A DNA stretch of 41,011 nt. Origin: an uncultured Bacilli bacterium. GTDB lineage: Bacteria; Bacillota_I; Bacilli_A; RF39; UBA660. This document shows positions 26,186 through 34,583 of the stretch, piece after piece (position 1 is the first letter of the stretch; every line of letters starts with the position of its first letter). Below the pieces are notes generated by a model, which saw nothing but the letters and a program-made list of their open reading frames with translations, had not been told where the DNA came from and ran no database searches. The DNA lies in NCBI GenBank assembly GCA_947628985.1, contig CANRCA010000003.1:1-41011 (forward strand), written 5' to 3'. A program made the position numbers and the translations under genes.

Positions 26186-27172
26186 ATGAAATGGAATATT
26201 AAAAATTTAAAATTTGATAATAATGTTATATTAGCTCCAATGGCTGGTATTACAAATCATTCTTTTAGAAATATAGTATCTCAAATGGGAGCTTGTTTAG
26301 TATATTCTGAAATGATTAGTTCAGAAGCTATTATAAGAAATAATAAAAAAACATGGGATATGATAAATAATCAAGATGAAAATAATTTAGTAATACAAAT
26401 ATTTGGTGGAAACAAAGATACAATGGCAAAATCAGCTAAACTAATTTGTGAAAATATTAAAAATGTGTCAATGATTGATATTAATATGGGATGTCCTGTT
26501 CCTAAAGTTGCTGTAAGATCCCAAGCAGGTTCTAGTTTACTAAAAGATAAAAATAAAGTTTTTGAAATAGTTAATGCTGTTGTAAATGCAGTAAATGTAC
26601 CAGTAAGTGTTAAAATAAGAGCAGGATGGAATAATGATAATATTAACTGTGTAGAAATTGCTAAAACTATTGAAAAAGCTGGTGCTAGTGCTATCGCTAT
26701 TCATCCAAGAACTAGAGAACAAGGATATAGTGGTGTAGCTGATTGGAATTTAATAAAGCAAGTAAAAGAAGCTGTGAATATTCCTGTAATAGGTAATGGT
26801 GATATTAAAAATATATATGATGCTAAAAGAATGTTAGAAGAAACAAAATGTGATGCTATTATGATTGGAAGAAGTACTATAGGTAATCCTTGGATTATAA
26901 AAGAATGTATTGAATACTTAAATAATAATAAAGAAATAGAAAAACCAAATTATAAAGAAATATTAGATATGTTAGTATATCATTATAATTTATTAAAAAA
27001 AGATACATCTATAAGAAAAGCAATTTTAGATATCAAACCACATGCTCTAGCATATTTAAAAAATATACCTAATACTAAAGAATTAAAAAAAGAGTTAGCA
27101 TTAAGTAAAACTGAAAAAGATTTTATGAATTGCATAGAAAAATTATATAATCATATAGAAAATTTAATATGA
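26186..27172 (+). CDS. dusB: tRNA-dihydrouridine synthase (DusB-like)
   Basis: This 328-aa FMN-dependent Dus protein carries ILAPMAGITNHSFR at the N-terminus, the catalytic-Cys block MGCPVPKV (Cys near residue 98), SVKIRAGW and IHPRTREQGYSG in the barrel, and IGNGDI and MIGRSTIGNPWI at the phosphate-binding end. It reduces uridine to dihydrouridine in tRNA D-loops. The frame could start at a TTG two codons earlier. The ATG at 26186 fits the family, but neither has a ribosome site. The stop is TGA, followed by a terminator, which argues for the standard genetic code. Confidence 0.95.
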   Translation: MKWNIKNLKFDNNVILAPMAGITNHSFRNIVSQMGACLVYSEMISSEAIIRNNKKTWDMINNQDENNLVIQIFGGNKDTMAKSAKLICENIKNVSMIDINMGCPVPKVAVRSQAGSSLLKDKNKVFEIVNAVVNAVNVPVSVKIRAGWNNDNINCVEIAKTIEKAGASAIAIHPRTREQGYSGVADWNLIKQVKEAVNIPVIGNGDIKNIYDAKRMLEETKCDAIMIGRSTIGNPWIIKECIEYLNNNKEIEKPNYKEILDMLVYHYNLLKKDTSIRKAILDIKPHALAYLKNIPNTKELKKELALSKTEKDFMNCIEKLYNHIENLI

Positions 27173-27183
27173 AAAACTTATGA

Positions 27184-27221
27184 AAATACTAGAAATTATT
27201 GTAAATCTAGTATTTTTTTTA
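27184..27221 (+). terminator. intrinsic terminator of dus
   Basis: A 9-bp stem AATACTAGA/TCTAGTATT with a 12-nt loop is followed by eight U residues. Confidence 0.92.
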
Positions 27222-27248
27222 TATAATTAAAATTAAGGAGGAAATAAA

Positions 27249-28682
27249 ATGAAAAAGACTGGATTATTTAAAATAATCATGTTTATACTACTTGGTATAA
27301 CAGTAGCAACTTGGATTTTTTCAGCAAGTTTATATAGTGATGGAACTATGGGTGAATTCGGTATAAATAATATTGGATTCTTTCAATATTTTTTACTCTT
27401 ATCACGTGGTTTTATATATGAATATTTTGTACACACATTCTTATTAATCATTAGTGTTGGTGCTTTATATTCTGTATTATTAAAAACTGGAAAATATAGA
27501 ACTTTAGTTGAAAAAATCAGTAAAAAATTTAGAGGAAAGGAATTAATATTCTTAATTGCAAGTTCATTTGTAATTGCTATATTATCATCTGTATTTGATT
27601 ATGGATTTAATTTATTCATATTTATTCCATTTATAATAAGTATTATATTAGCAATGGGATATGATAAAATTACAGCTTGTGTAGCAACATTTGGTTCACT
27701 TCTAATTGGTACAATTGGAAACACTATTGGTTCTGATACAGCTGTAGTTGCAAATGAATTATTATCAGCAAATTTAGGCAATGGAATAATATTTAAAATT
27801 GTTTTATTTGTTTTAGCATTTGCTGCATTAATATTCTATTTATTTAAGGCAAAGATTGATAAGAGAGCAAAATATGAAGAAGAGGATGTATTCTTAGAAG
27901 AAGATGTTAAAGGTAAAGGATCAGTATTACCAATAATAATTGTATTTGGATTATTATTTGTATTCCTAGTATTAGGATGTACTGATTGGGGAAGCCTTAA
28001 CGTTAATATATTTACTGACTTAAATGATAAAGTTATTAATTATACTCCAAATCTACCTTACTTAAATATTACAACTACAGGTATAGATAGTGGTGCTAAA
28101 GAAACAGCTATATTTGCAAACTTATTTGGAAATTTCTCTGCTTTTGGAACTTGGGGATGCTTTGAAATGTCAATAGCCTGCTTAATATTTACTTTAATAT
28201 TAGGTCTTTGCTATAGAATTAAATTTAAAGATATTTTTGAAGCTATGCAAAAAGGTGTTGCTAAAGTATTAAAACCAGCATTTATGGTATTATTAGCTTA
28301 TACTGTTTTATACTTTGCTGCAAATACTTTATTCTTCCCAACAATAGCATACTGGATACTTGGAATTACTAAGAAATTTAATTTATTATTTAGTTCAATT
28401 ACATTAATTTTAGCTTCAGTATTCCATGTAGATTTCTTATATGTTGCTTCATACTTTATACCACAAATTTCCGCTATGGGAGTAGATGCTGATGTTCTTG
28501 GTATTTTATCTCAAGGTATGTATGGTGTTACTATGTTTGTAGCTCCAACAAGTGCTTTACTAGTTTTAGGTTTAAGTTATCTTGGAATATCTTACAAAGA
28601 TTGGCTAAAGAGAACTTGGAAATTAGTAGTTGCTTTACTTGCTATAGTAGTATTAGTTACAGTATTAGCAATGTTAATATAA
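27249..28682 (+). CDS. YfcC/DcuC-family (ion transporter superfamily) membrane transporter
   Basis: This 477-aa integral membrane protein has about twelve helices in two halves. Re-entrant-loop-like Gly/Ser/Thr/Asn segments, for example GSLLIGTIGNTIGSDTAVVA (about 155-174) in the first half and FVAPTSALLVLGLSYLGIS near the C-terminus, are typical of YfcC/DcuC and short-chain fatty-acid carriers. These move carboxylates, amino acids or peptides with a cation. AAGGAGG precedes the ATG. It is monocistronic, lying between two terminators. The family is fairly sure; the substrate is not known. Confidence 0.75.
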   Translation: MKKTGLFKIIMFILLGITVATWIFSASLYSDGTMGEFGINNIGFFQYFLLLSRGFIYEYFVHTFLLIISVGALYSVLLKTGKYRTLVEKISKKFRGKELIFLIASSFVIAILSSVFDYGFNLFIFIPFIISIILAMGYDKITACVATFGSLLIGTIGNTIGSDTAVVANELLSANLGNGIIFKIVLFVLAFAALIFYLFKAKIDKRAKYEEEDVFLEEDVKGKGSVLPIIIVFGLLFVFLVLGCTDWGSLNVNIFTDLNDKVINYTPNLPYLNITTTGIDSGAKETAIFANLFGNFSAFGTWGCFEMSIACLIFTLILGLCYRIKFKDIFEAMQKGVAKVLKPAFMVLLAYTVLYFAANTLFFPTIAYWILGITKKFNLLFSSITLILASVFHVDFLYVASYFIPQISAMGVDADVLGILSQGMYGVTMFVAPTSALLVLGLSYLGISYKDWLKRTWKLVVALLAIVVLVTVLAMLI

Positions 28683-28704
28683 GTTAAATATAAAAATATT
28701 GATT

Positions 28705-28740
28705 AAAGTAAAGTTATCAAAGCTTTACTTTTTTTATTTT
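28705..28740 (+). terminator. intrinsic terminator of the YfcC-like gene
   Basis: A 9-bp stem AAAGTAAAG/CTTTACTTT with a 9-nt loop runs into a U-rich tract. Confidence 0.9.
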
Positions 28741-28779
28741 ATTTGGAATTAAATTATAAAATTAACTCATAATATTAGT

Positions 28780-30114
28780 ATGATAACTTATGAAAATGAT
28801 TTATTAAAAATATTAAAATCAAGTGAAATAGAAGCTAAAAAATTAAATCATCAATATGTTGGTACAGAACATTTTTTATTAAGTATATTAAATTCTGATA
28901 CAATATATAAAACTTACTGTGATAGTGTTAATTTATATTATAATGATGTATTAAATGAAATAAATAAAATTAAATCAAATAGAACAAGTAATGAATTAAT
29001 TTATACTCCATTACTTAAAAGATTAATTATTATTTCTACAAAAAATAATATAGTTACATTAAAAGAAGTATTTTTAAAATTAATAGAAAATTCTGAAGGA
29101 ATTGCATGTTCTATTATAAATAATTTAAATATTGATATTAAAAAATTATATAAAAAGATTAATTCTAATCAAAAATTAACTTTTGGTACAAATTTAAATG
29201 AAGAAAATCAAATATATCATGAAAATATAATTGGAAGAGAAAATGAATTAAATGAAGTAATAGAAGTATTATGTAGAAAAAACAAAAATAATCCTTTATT
29301 AATTGGACCAGCTGGTGTAGGTAAAACAGCTATTATTGAAGAGCTTGCTTATAGAATAAATAAAAATAAAGTTCCAAATGAACTTGTTAATAAAAAAATA
29401 ATTTCAGTAAATTTAGCTGAATTAATAAGTGGAACAAGATATAGAGGAGAATTTGAAGAAAAAATGCAATCAATGATAAAAGAATTTGAATCTAATCCAA
29501 ATCTTATATTATTTATTGATGAAATTCATACTTTAATTGGTGCTGGTGGCGCTGAAGGTGCAATTGATGCTTCTAATATTTTAAAACCATATCTTGCAAG
29601 AAATAAAATTAAATGTATTGGTGCTACTACTATAGATGAATATAATAAACATTTTTTAAATGATAAAGCTTTAAATAGACGTTTTTATCCGATAGATATT
29701 AAAGAACCAAATTATAAACAAACAGTTGATATTTTAAAAAATACAAAGAAATATTATGAAAAATATCATAATGTTAAAATAAATAATGAACAAATTAAAT
29801 TAATTGTTGATTTATCAAGTAAATATTTAAAAAATAGATATGAACCTGATAAGAGTTTAGATATTTTAGATAAAGTGTGTACTAAAGCTAAATTATTAAA
29901 TAATAAAAATGATTATTTAAATCAATTAAATGAATTAATTAATCAAAAAAATTTATATATTAAAAATAAAGATTTTAAAAATGCTACTAAATTAAATAGT
30001 AAAATAAAAAAATTAAAAAATAATAAAGATAAAATTGTTGTTAATAACTTGTTTATTAAGAATTGTTTTGAATCAAATGTTGATAAGATGTCAATTGGAT
30101 TTAAAATATGTTAA
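28780..30114 (+). CDS. ClpC/ClpB-like AAA+ protein with one ATPase domain only
   Basis: This 444-aa protein has a Clp N domain (about 1-135; HQYVGTEHFLLSIL) and one AAA+ module with Walker A GPAGVGKTA (176-184), Walker B LILFIDEIH (243-250), sensor 1 GATT and arginine fingers near 300-301. A UVR-like helical pair, as in the ClpC middle domain, lies at about 383-417. It then ends at IKNCFESNVDKMSIG, which corresponds to the D1-D2 linker of ClpC. The whole D2 domain and any ClpP-binding loop are missing, and no remnant follows before the next gene at 30167. No ribosome site precedes the ATG; a TAATAT at 28770 suggests a leaderless or very short leader. Confidence 0.85.
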   Translation: MITYENDLLKILKSSEIEAKKLNHQYVGTEHFLLSILNSDTIYKTYCDSVNLYYNDVLNEINKIKSNRTSNELIYTPLLKRLIIISTKNNIVTLKEVFLKLIENSEGIACSIINNLNIDIKKLYKKINSNQKLTFGTNLNEENQIYHENIIGRENELNEVIEVLCRKNKNNPLLIGPAGVGKTAIIEELAYRINKNKVPNELVNKKIISVNLAELISGTRYRGEFEEKMQSMIKEFESNPNLILFIDEIHTLIGAGGAEGAIDASNILKPYLARNKIKCIGATTIDEYNKHFLNDKALNRRFYPIDIKEPNYKQTVDILKNTKKYYEKYHNVKINNEQIKLIVDLSSKYLKNRYEPDKSLDILDKVCTKAKLLNNKNDYLNQLNELINQKNLYIKNKDFKNATKLNSKIKKLKNNKDKIVVNNLFIKNCFESNVDKMSIGFKIC

Positions 30115-30166
30115 ATTACTTATACATTTCACAATTACGTGATACAATATGTAATAGGTGATGAGA

Positions 30167-30832
30167 ATGGATTTATTATTAATATTTTTAATTATATTTA
30201 TACCAATAATAGCACAAATAAAAATAAATGGTGCTTATAAAAAATACTCTAAAGTAGATAATAGTATGAATATTACAGGAAAAGATGTAGCTAGAATGAT
30301 ATTAGATAAAAATGATCTTCAAAATATTACAATAGGTCAAATTGGAGGTAATTTAACAGATCATTATGATCCTTCTAAAAAGAATATAAATTTATCTCAA
30401 GGTATTTATTCAGATAAATCGGTTGCTTCTGTAGCAGTTGCAGCTCATGAAGTAGGTCATGCTATTCAAGATAAAGAAAATTATGGCTTTTTAAGAATGA
30501 GAACAGCTTTAGTACCAATTGTTAATATTACTTCAGGAATAGCTTCATATTTTGTATTTTTTGGGTTCTTATTTGAAGCATTAAATTTATTTTATATTGG
30601 TATAGCCCTATTACTTGTTGGTTTATTATTTCAACTTGTTACTTTACCAGTTGAATTTGATGCATCAAGAAGAGGAATAATTGAACTTAAAAAATGTGGA
30701 CTTGTAAGTACTACTGATGAAGTTGGAACTAAAAAAGTATTAAAGGCTGCAGCACTTACTTATGTTGCTGGATTTTTAGCTATGGCTCTTCAAATTATAA
30801 GATTAATTTTAATTAATAGAAACAATAATTAA
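30167..30832 (+). CDS. YugP-type zinc membrane metallopeptidase
   Basis: This 221-aa protein of the Zn_peptidase_2 family (B. subtilis YugP) has an N-terminal membrane helix, then VAVAAHEVGHAIQD (HExxH-like HEVGH with the following residues near 97-101), two helices in the middle and a C-terminal one. A conserved EFDASRRG block after the helices supplies the third zinc ligand region in this family. Three possible starts lie close together (GTG 30158, ATG 30161, ATG 30167). AGGTGA at 30156-30161 best serves 30167. Its role in Bacillota is poorly defined. Confidence 0.92.
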   Translation: MDLLLIFLIIFIPIIAQIKINGAYKKYSKVDNSMNITGKDVARMILDKNDLQNITIGQIGGNLTDHYDPSKKNINLSQGIYSDKSVASVAVAAHEVGHAIQDKENYGFLRMRTALVPIVNITSGIASYFVFFGFLFEALNLFYIGIALLLVGLLFQLVTLPVEFDASRRGIIELKKCGLVSTTDEVGTKKVLKAAALTYVAGFLAMALQIIRLILINRNNN

Positions 30833-30842
30833 ATTTGACAAA

Positions 30843-30875
30843 CAAAAAATGCAGGTAATTCTGCATTTTTATTTT
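30843..30875. terminator. bidirectional terminator between yugP-like gene and rpsR
   Basis: A perfect stem AAAAATGCAG/CTGCATTTTT with a 6-nt loop has U tracts in both directions. It serves the convergent plus-strand peptidase gene and the minus-strand rpsF-ssb-rpsR operon. Confidence 0.92.
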
Positions 30876-30886
30876 CTACTTTTATT

Positions 30887-31099
30887 TTATTTTGTATATG
30901 GTAATAATGCCATATATCTAGCAATTTTAATTTGATTTGCAATGTGTCTTTGATGTTTAGCACATGCACCAGTCATTCTTCTTGGTAAAATTTTACCTTT
31001 TTCATTAATATATTTTGATAAAATTGCTACATCTTTATAATCAACTGATTTTCCAGCACACATTTGGCAAATCTTTTTTCTTCTATAAAATTCAGCCAT
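30887..31099 (-). CDS. rpsR: 30S ribosomal protein S18
   Basis: This 70-aa protein contains [32 protein letters not shown] and [20 protein letters not shown], the S18 signature. S18 binds 16S rRNA together with S6. It is the last gene of rpsF-ssb-rpsR, 14 nt after ssb with GGAGG before the ATG. The Cys pair near the N-terminus (CQMC) recalls the zinc-type C+ forms of S18. Confidence 0.98.
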   Translation of the reverse strand: MAEFYRRKKICQMCAGKSVDYKDVAILSKYINEKGKILPRRMTGACAKHQRHIANQIKIARYMALLPYTK

Positions 31100-31113
31100 T
31101 ATTTTTTTCCTCC

Positions 31114-31599
31114 TTAAAATGGTAAATCATTATCGCTTAATGATACCTCTTTGTCATAATTTTCATATGGATCAGAGTTAGGAATATCATATTCTGGCAT
31201 TATATCTATTGGATCAGGACTAGGAGCATCAATAGGTTCATCTACAATACTTGGTTGTACTTGTGATGAATTATTGTTATCACTCTTTCCTCCAACAAAT
31301 TCTACATTATCAACTACAACTTCTGTAACATATCTTTTTGTTCCATCTTGAGCATCATAATTTCTAGTTTGTACTCTTCCTTCTAAACAAATCATATTTC
31401 CTTTTTTAAAATATTTAGATATAAATTCAGCTGTATTTCTAAATGCTACACATGGTAAGAAATCAGCATCATAATTTCCATCTTTATTTTTAAAATTTCT
31501 ATTAACAGCTACAGTAAAATTTGCAGTAGCAAAGCCAGTACTAGTACTTCTAATTTCTGGATCTTTAGTAAGTCTACCTACTAAAATAATCTTATTCAT
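31114..31599 (-). CDS. ssb: single-stranded DNA-binding protein
   Basis: This 161-aa SSB has an OB fold (about 1-105; [20 protein letters not shown] through [13 protein letters not shown]), a disordered Ser/Pro/Asp-rich linker and the acidic partner-binding tip DNDLPF at the C-terminus. It protects ssDNA and recruits replication and repair proteins. It sits between rpsF (3 nt upstream) and rpsR, the standard Bacillota order. Confidence 0.97.
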   Translation of the reverse strand: MNKIILVGRLTKDPEIRSTSTGFATANFTVAVNRNFKNKDGNYDADFLPCVAFRNTAEFISKYFKKGNMICLEGRVQTRNYDAQDGTKRYVTEVVVDNVEFVGGKSDNNNSSQVQPSIVDEPIDAPSPDPIDIMPEYDIPNSDPYENYDKEVSLSDNDLPF

Positions 31600-31602
31600 A
31601 TA

Positions 31603-31890
31603 TTACTCCTCTTCTCTTATGATAATATGTCTTAAAATGTTTTCATCAATTTTTGCTTTACGATCAAATTCTTTTACTGCATCAGCTGTTGCTTCTACAT
31701 TAAATACGTAATAATTTCCTCTTAATTGTTTGTTAATAGGATAAGCAAGTTTTCTTTGTCCCATATCCTTTGTATTGACAATTTTAGATTTCATATCAGT
31801 TAAAACTTTTTCAAAAGTTTTTACAGTATCTTTTTGTGTTTTTTCGTCAATATCAGTCTTAACAATAAACATTATTTCATATTTGTTCAT
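31603..31890 (-). CDS. rpsF: 30S ribosomal protein S6
   Basis: This 95-aa protein begins MNKYEIMFIVKTDIDEK and has QRKLAYPINKQLRGNYYVFNV and DENILRHIIIREE, all typical of S6. It is the first gene of rpsF-ssb-rpsR. AGGAGGTG precedes the ATG. A 56-nt leader carrying a CCG motif lies between it and a strong extended -10 promoter. Confidence 0.98.
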   Translation of the reverse strand: MNKYEIMFIVKTDIDEKTQKDTVKTFEKVLTDMKSKIVNTKDMGQRKLAYPINKQLRGNYYVFNVEATADAVKEFDRKAKIDENILRHIIIREEE

Positions 31891-31946
31891 TATTACACCT
31901 CCTTTTGGTCTATACGGCTTCTATAAGAAGCAAGGAACTTTCGTTC
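31891..31946 (-). promoter_or_regulatory. candidate S6:S18-binding leader of rpsF
   Basis: The rpsF leader folds into two hairpins on the minus strand: ACTTTCG/CGAAAGT, then GCTTCT/AGAAGC directly followed by CCG. The known S6:S18 leader motif presents a CCG in a bulge that mimics the 16S rRNA site and represses the operon. The position and CCG fit; the full consensus was not checked. Confidence 0.45.
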
Positions 31947-31952
31947 GAAAGT

Positions 31953-31981
31953 ATTATAGCACACAATATTCTATTTAACAA
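31953..31981 (-). promoter_or_regulatory. promoter of rpsF-ssb-rpsR
   Basis: The minus strand reads TTGTTA, 17 nt, TATAAT with a TGn extension (TGCTATAAT). The predicted start site is near 31946. Confidence 0.85.
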
Positions 31982-31991
31982 TATTTTTTTT

Positions 31992-32020
31992 CAAAAAAAA
32001 TATCAATAAAATTGATACTT
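31992..32020 (-). terminator. intrinsic terminator of the argS-DUF975 operon
   Basis: A 7-bp stem TATCAAT/ATTGATA with a 3-nt loop is followed on the minus strand by eight U residues. It lies 6 nt past the DUF975 stop. Confidence 0.85.
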
Positions 32021-32023
32021 TTT

Positions 32024-32671
32024 TTAGTTTTTAGTTTTTAATTTTTTTAATTCATCATAGTACATAATTTCAGCAGTAATCATATATGGTAATACCCATA
32101 TGTATAAAATTCCAAATGTTAATGCTGATAAAATCATCCATCCTATAAAGCTTAATTGGAAAACAAAATAATCCCATTTATAACCTTCCATTAATTCATT
32201 ACTTTTCTTAAGAGGACTTTCACTATCTAATTCTTCTGGTGTTGACTCTGCTAAAATATAAGTTAACATTGCATATTTTAAAGCATAAATAATTCCTGGT
32301 ATTACTAATAATAATGAAAATAAAGCAATTATTACATTAGAAACAATTATTGCTCCAATTATTTTCCAAATATATTCTTTTTTATATTTAGATAATAAAG
32401 CTTCTTTTAAATCTACTTCTTCTCCTCTAACTAACTTTATATAATATTGAACAAGTCCAACACTTAAAGGTAAAAGAAATAAATCTAATAATGTAGAAAT
32501 TACATAATATAGAGGACTTTCATCACTAATATTAAATATACCTGCAAATAATCCTAAAACAAATCCAATTGCAAAAGTTATACCTGCTACTAACAAAGTT
32601 CCTTTCCAAAAATTCCATTTGTTATTAAATCCAAATTCTTTAGCTTTTGCTTTTATTTCCTTTCTATTCAT
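32024..32671 (-). CDS. DUF975 family membrane protein
   Basis: This 215-aa protein begins MNRKEIKAKAKEFGFNNKWN, the usual opening of DUF975 proteins. It has about five to six helices, including LLLVIPGIIYALKYAMLTYI and a C-terminal FGILYIWVLPYMITAEIMYY, both characteristic. The family is widespread in Bacillota and of unknown function. AGGAGGTG precedes the ATG, 31 nt after argS, so it is co-transcribed with it. Confidence 0.88.
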   Translation of the reverse strand: MNRKEIKAKAKEFGFNNKWNFWKGTLLVAGITFAIGFVLGLFAGIFNISDESPLYYVISTLLDLFLLPLSVGLVQYYIKLVRGEEVDLKEALLSKYKKEYIWKIIGAIIVSNVIIALFSLLLVIPGIIYALKYAMLTYILAESTPEELDSESPLKKSNELMEGYKWDYFVFQLSFIGWMILSALTFGILYIWVLPYMITAEIMYYDELKKLKTKN

Positions 32672-32702
32672 TTTTTCACCTCCTTATCTTATCTACTATA
32701 TA

Positions 32703-34427
32703 CTACATTCTATCTGGTATTTCTATTGCTAGAATATCTAATAGTTTTTCACATGTATTATAAATTAATTTAAGCATAGATAAGTAAGTATTTCTTTTAT
32801 CATCATCTTTTTCATTTAATATATTAGTTTCTGCATAAAACTTATTAAATAAACTGCATATATCAAATAAATATTCACATATATAACTTAAAGTTTTTTC
32901 ATTATAAGAATTTTTTAATATCTTAGAAAGTTCTATTAATTTTATATAAATATTTTTTTCTGTTTCACTATATATTGATTTTATTTCATATTTTTCTATA
33001 TTTTGTTTTTTCAAAATAGATTTAATTCTAACCATAGTATATAAAATATATGGTCCTGTTTTTCCATCAAATGAACAAAATTTTTCAATATCAAATATAT
33101 AATCTGTTGAACGATATGGTAATAAATCTGCAAATTTAACTGCAGAAACTATTAATTTATCTAAAATATTTCTTTTTTCTTCATCATTATCAAATTTATC
33201 CATTTTTTTATTTAATTCTTCTTCAATTTGTTTTAATAATGAATTTAATGATAAAACTCCACCATCTCTTGTTTTATATGGCTTTCCATCTTTACCATTC
33301 ATAGTTCCATTATAATAATGTGCAAGTTTAACATCTTTTCTAACTAAACCACTTTTATAAGATGCTCTAAATACTTGTTTAAAATACATTGATTGTCTTA
33401 TATCTGCAATATACCAAATTTCATCTGGATTATAATTTTTAACTCTTGAATAAATAGTAGCTAAATCTCTAGTAGCATAAATAGATGCACCATTATTTTT
33501 AATTACTATTAATGGTGGTATTTCTACTTTATCATCATCTTTTTTAACATCTATTACCATTGCACCATTTGATTCATACATATATGGTTTTAATATTTCT
33601 AAAGTTGGTTCTATATAATTTAAAGAACTTAGTTCACCTTCCCATAAATCAAAATTACAATTTAAATAATCATAAACTCTTTTTATTTCATTAGCAGATA
33701 CTTCTACTATATCTTTCCACATACTGATATATGGTTCTTTTCCTTCTTCTACTAATGCAGTAATATTTCTTACTTCTTCTAATCTTTCTTCATCTTCCTT
33801 ACATGCATTACTAGCAGCAGGATAATATACTGAAAGTTCATAAGGAGTTATTTCTAATTTTGGATACTTTCCCTTATAATTTGGATCAAAATAACATAAA
33901 TCTGGTTTTCTTCTTTTAATTTCACTTATAACCATTCCAGATTGTCTTCCTAAATCTCCTAAATGAACATCTCCTATTACTTTATTTCCTAATAATTTTG
34001 CTAATCTTTTTAAAGATTCCCCAATATTAGCAGGTCTCATATGTCCTACATGTAATTCTTTAGCGGCATTAGCACCACCATAATCTATAATAATTGTTTT
34101 TTCTTCTTCTTTATCAATCAAAACATCAAAATTATCAATTGCTAAATTTATATTTTCTATTAAAAAATCATCATTTATAGTTAAATTAATAAAGCCAGGT
34201 CCAGCTATATTAATATTAGTAAATCTATTATCTATACTACTTACTATTTCTTTTGCTATTTCTAAAGGATTTTTTCCATATTTCTTAGCAAGTGGCATAG
34301 CAACATTTATTTGAAATTCACCTAAATCACGACGAGATGATGATTCTAATGTTACATCATCTATTTCATATCCACATTTATTAATAACATCTTTCAAATA
34401 ATTTTCGCTTTCTTTAATAAAACTCAT
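32703..34427 (-). CDS. argS: arginyl-tRNA synthetase
   Basis: This 574-aa class I synthetase has an N-terminal tRNA-recognition domain, the ATP-binding HIGH motif as HVGHMRP (about residues 119-125) preceded by IIDYGGANAAKELHVGH, the ArgRS-type KMSKS-region substitute KPYKTRDGGVLSL (about 380-392) and a C-terminal DALR helical domain with KFYAETNIL. It charges tRNA-Arg. AAAGGAA lies about 8 nt before the ATG, and a TATAAT at 34452-34457 may be its -10 without a clear -35. No T-box elements were seen upstream. Confidence 0.96.
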   Translation of the reverse strand: MSFIKESENYLKDVINKCGYEIDDVTLESSSRRDLGEFQINVAMPLAKKYGKNPLEIAKEIVSSIDNRFTNINIAGPGFINLTINDDFLIENINLAIDNFDVLIDKEEEKTIIIDYGGANAAKELHVGHMRPANIGESLKRLAKLLGNKVIGDVHLGDLGRQSGMVISEIKRRKPDLCYFDPNYKGKYPKLEITPYELSVYYPAASNACKEDEERLEEVRNITALVEEGKEPYISMWKDIVEVSANEIKRVYDYLNCNFDLWEGELSSLNYIEPTLEILKPYMYESNGAMVIDVKKDDDKVEIPPLIVIKNNGASIYATRDLATIYSRVKNYNPDEIWYIADIRQSMYFKQVFRASYKSGLVRKDVKLAHYYNGTMNGKDGKPYKTRDGGVLSLNSLLKQIEEELNKKMDKFDNDEEKRNILDKLIVSAVKFADLLPYRSTDYIFDIEKFCSFDGKTGPYILYTMVRIKSILKKQNIEKYEIKSIYSETEKNIYIKLIELSKILKNSYNEKTLSYICEYLFDICSLFNKFYAETNILNEKDDDKRNTYLSMLKLIYNTCEKLLDILAIEIPDRM

Positions 34428-34548
34428 GTGAATTCTTTCCTTTCAAGAAATATTATAACACGACTATTATAAAAATTAAATTAATTTTTTATCATATTTT
34501 TAAGCTTTTAAAATATAATACCATATATCTATATCATATATGTGTTTT

Positions 34549-34577
34549 TTGACAAAGCATTAAAAATATGGTATGAT
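34549..34577 (+). promoter_or_regulatory. promoter of the large structured RNA
   Basis: The plus strand reads TTGACA, 17 nt, TATGAT. The predicted start site (34584-34585) coincides with the first base of the helix that closes the RNA. Confidence 0.88.
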
Positions 34578-34583
34578 TAAATG

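Noticed and set aside
26186-27219. Mycoplasma-type code with TGA as Trp
   Set aside because: All Trp codons checked are TGG, and reading through the TGA of dus would run into its terminator.
34428-34583. T-box riboswitch in front of argS
   Set aside because: No TGGnACCGCG antiterminator sequence or AGAGA specifier-loop context is present upstream of argS on the minus strand.
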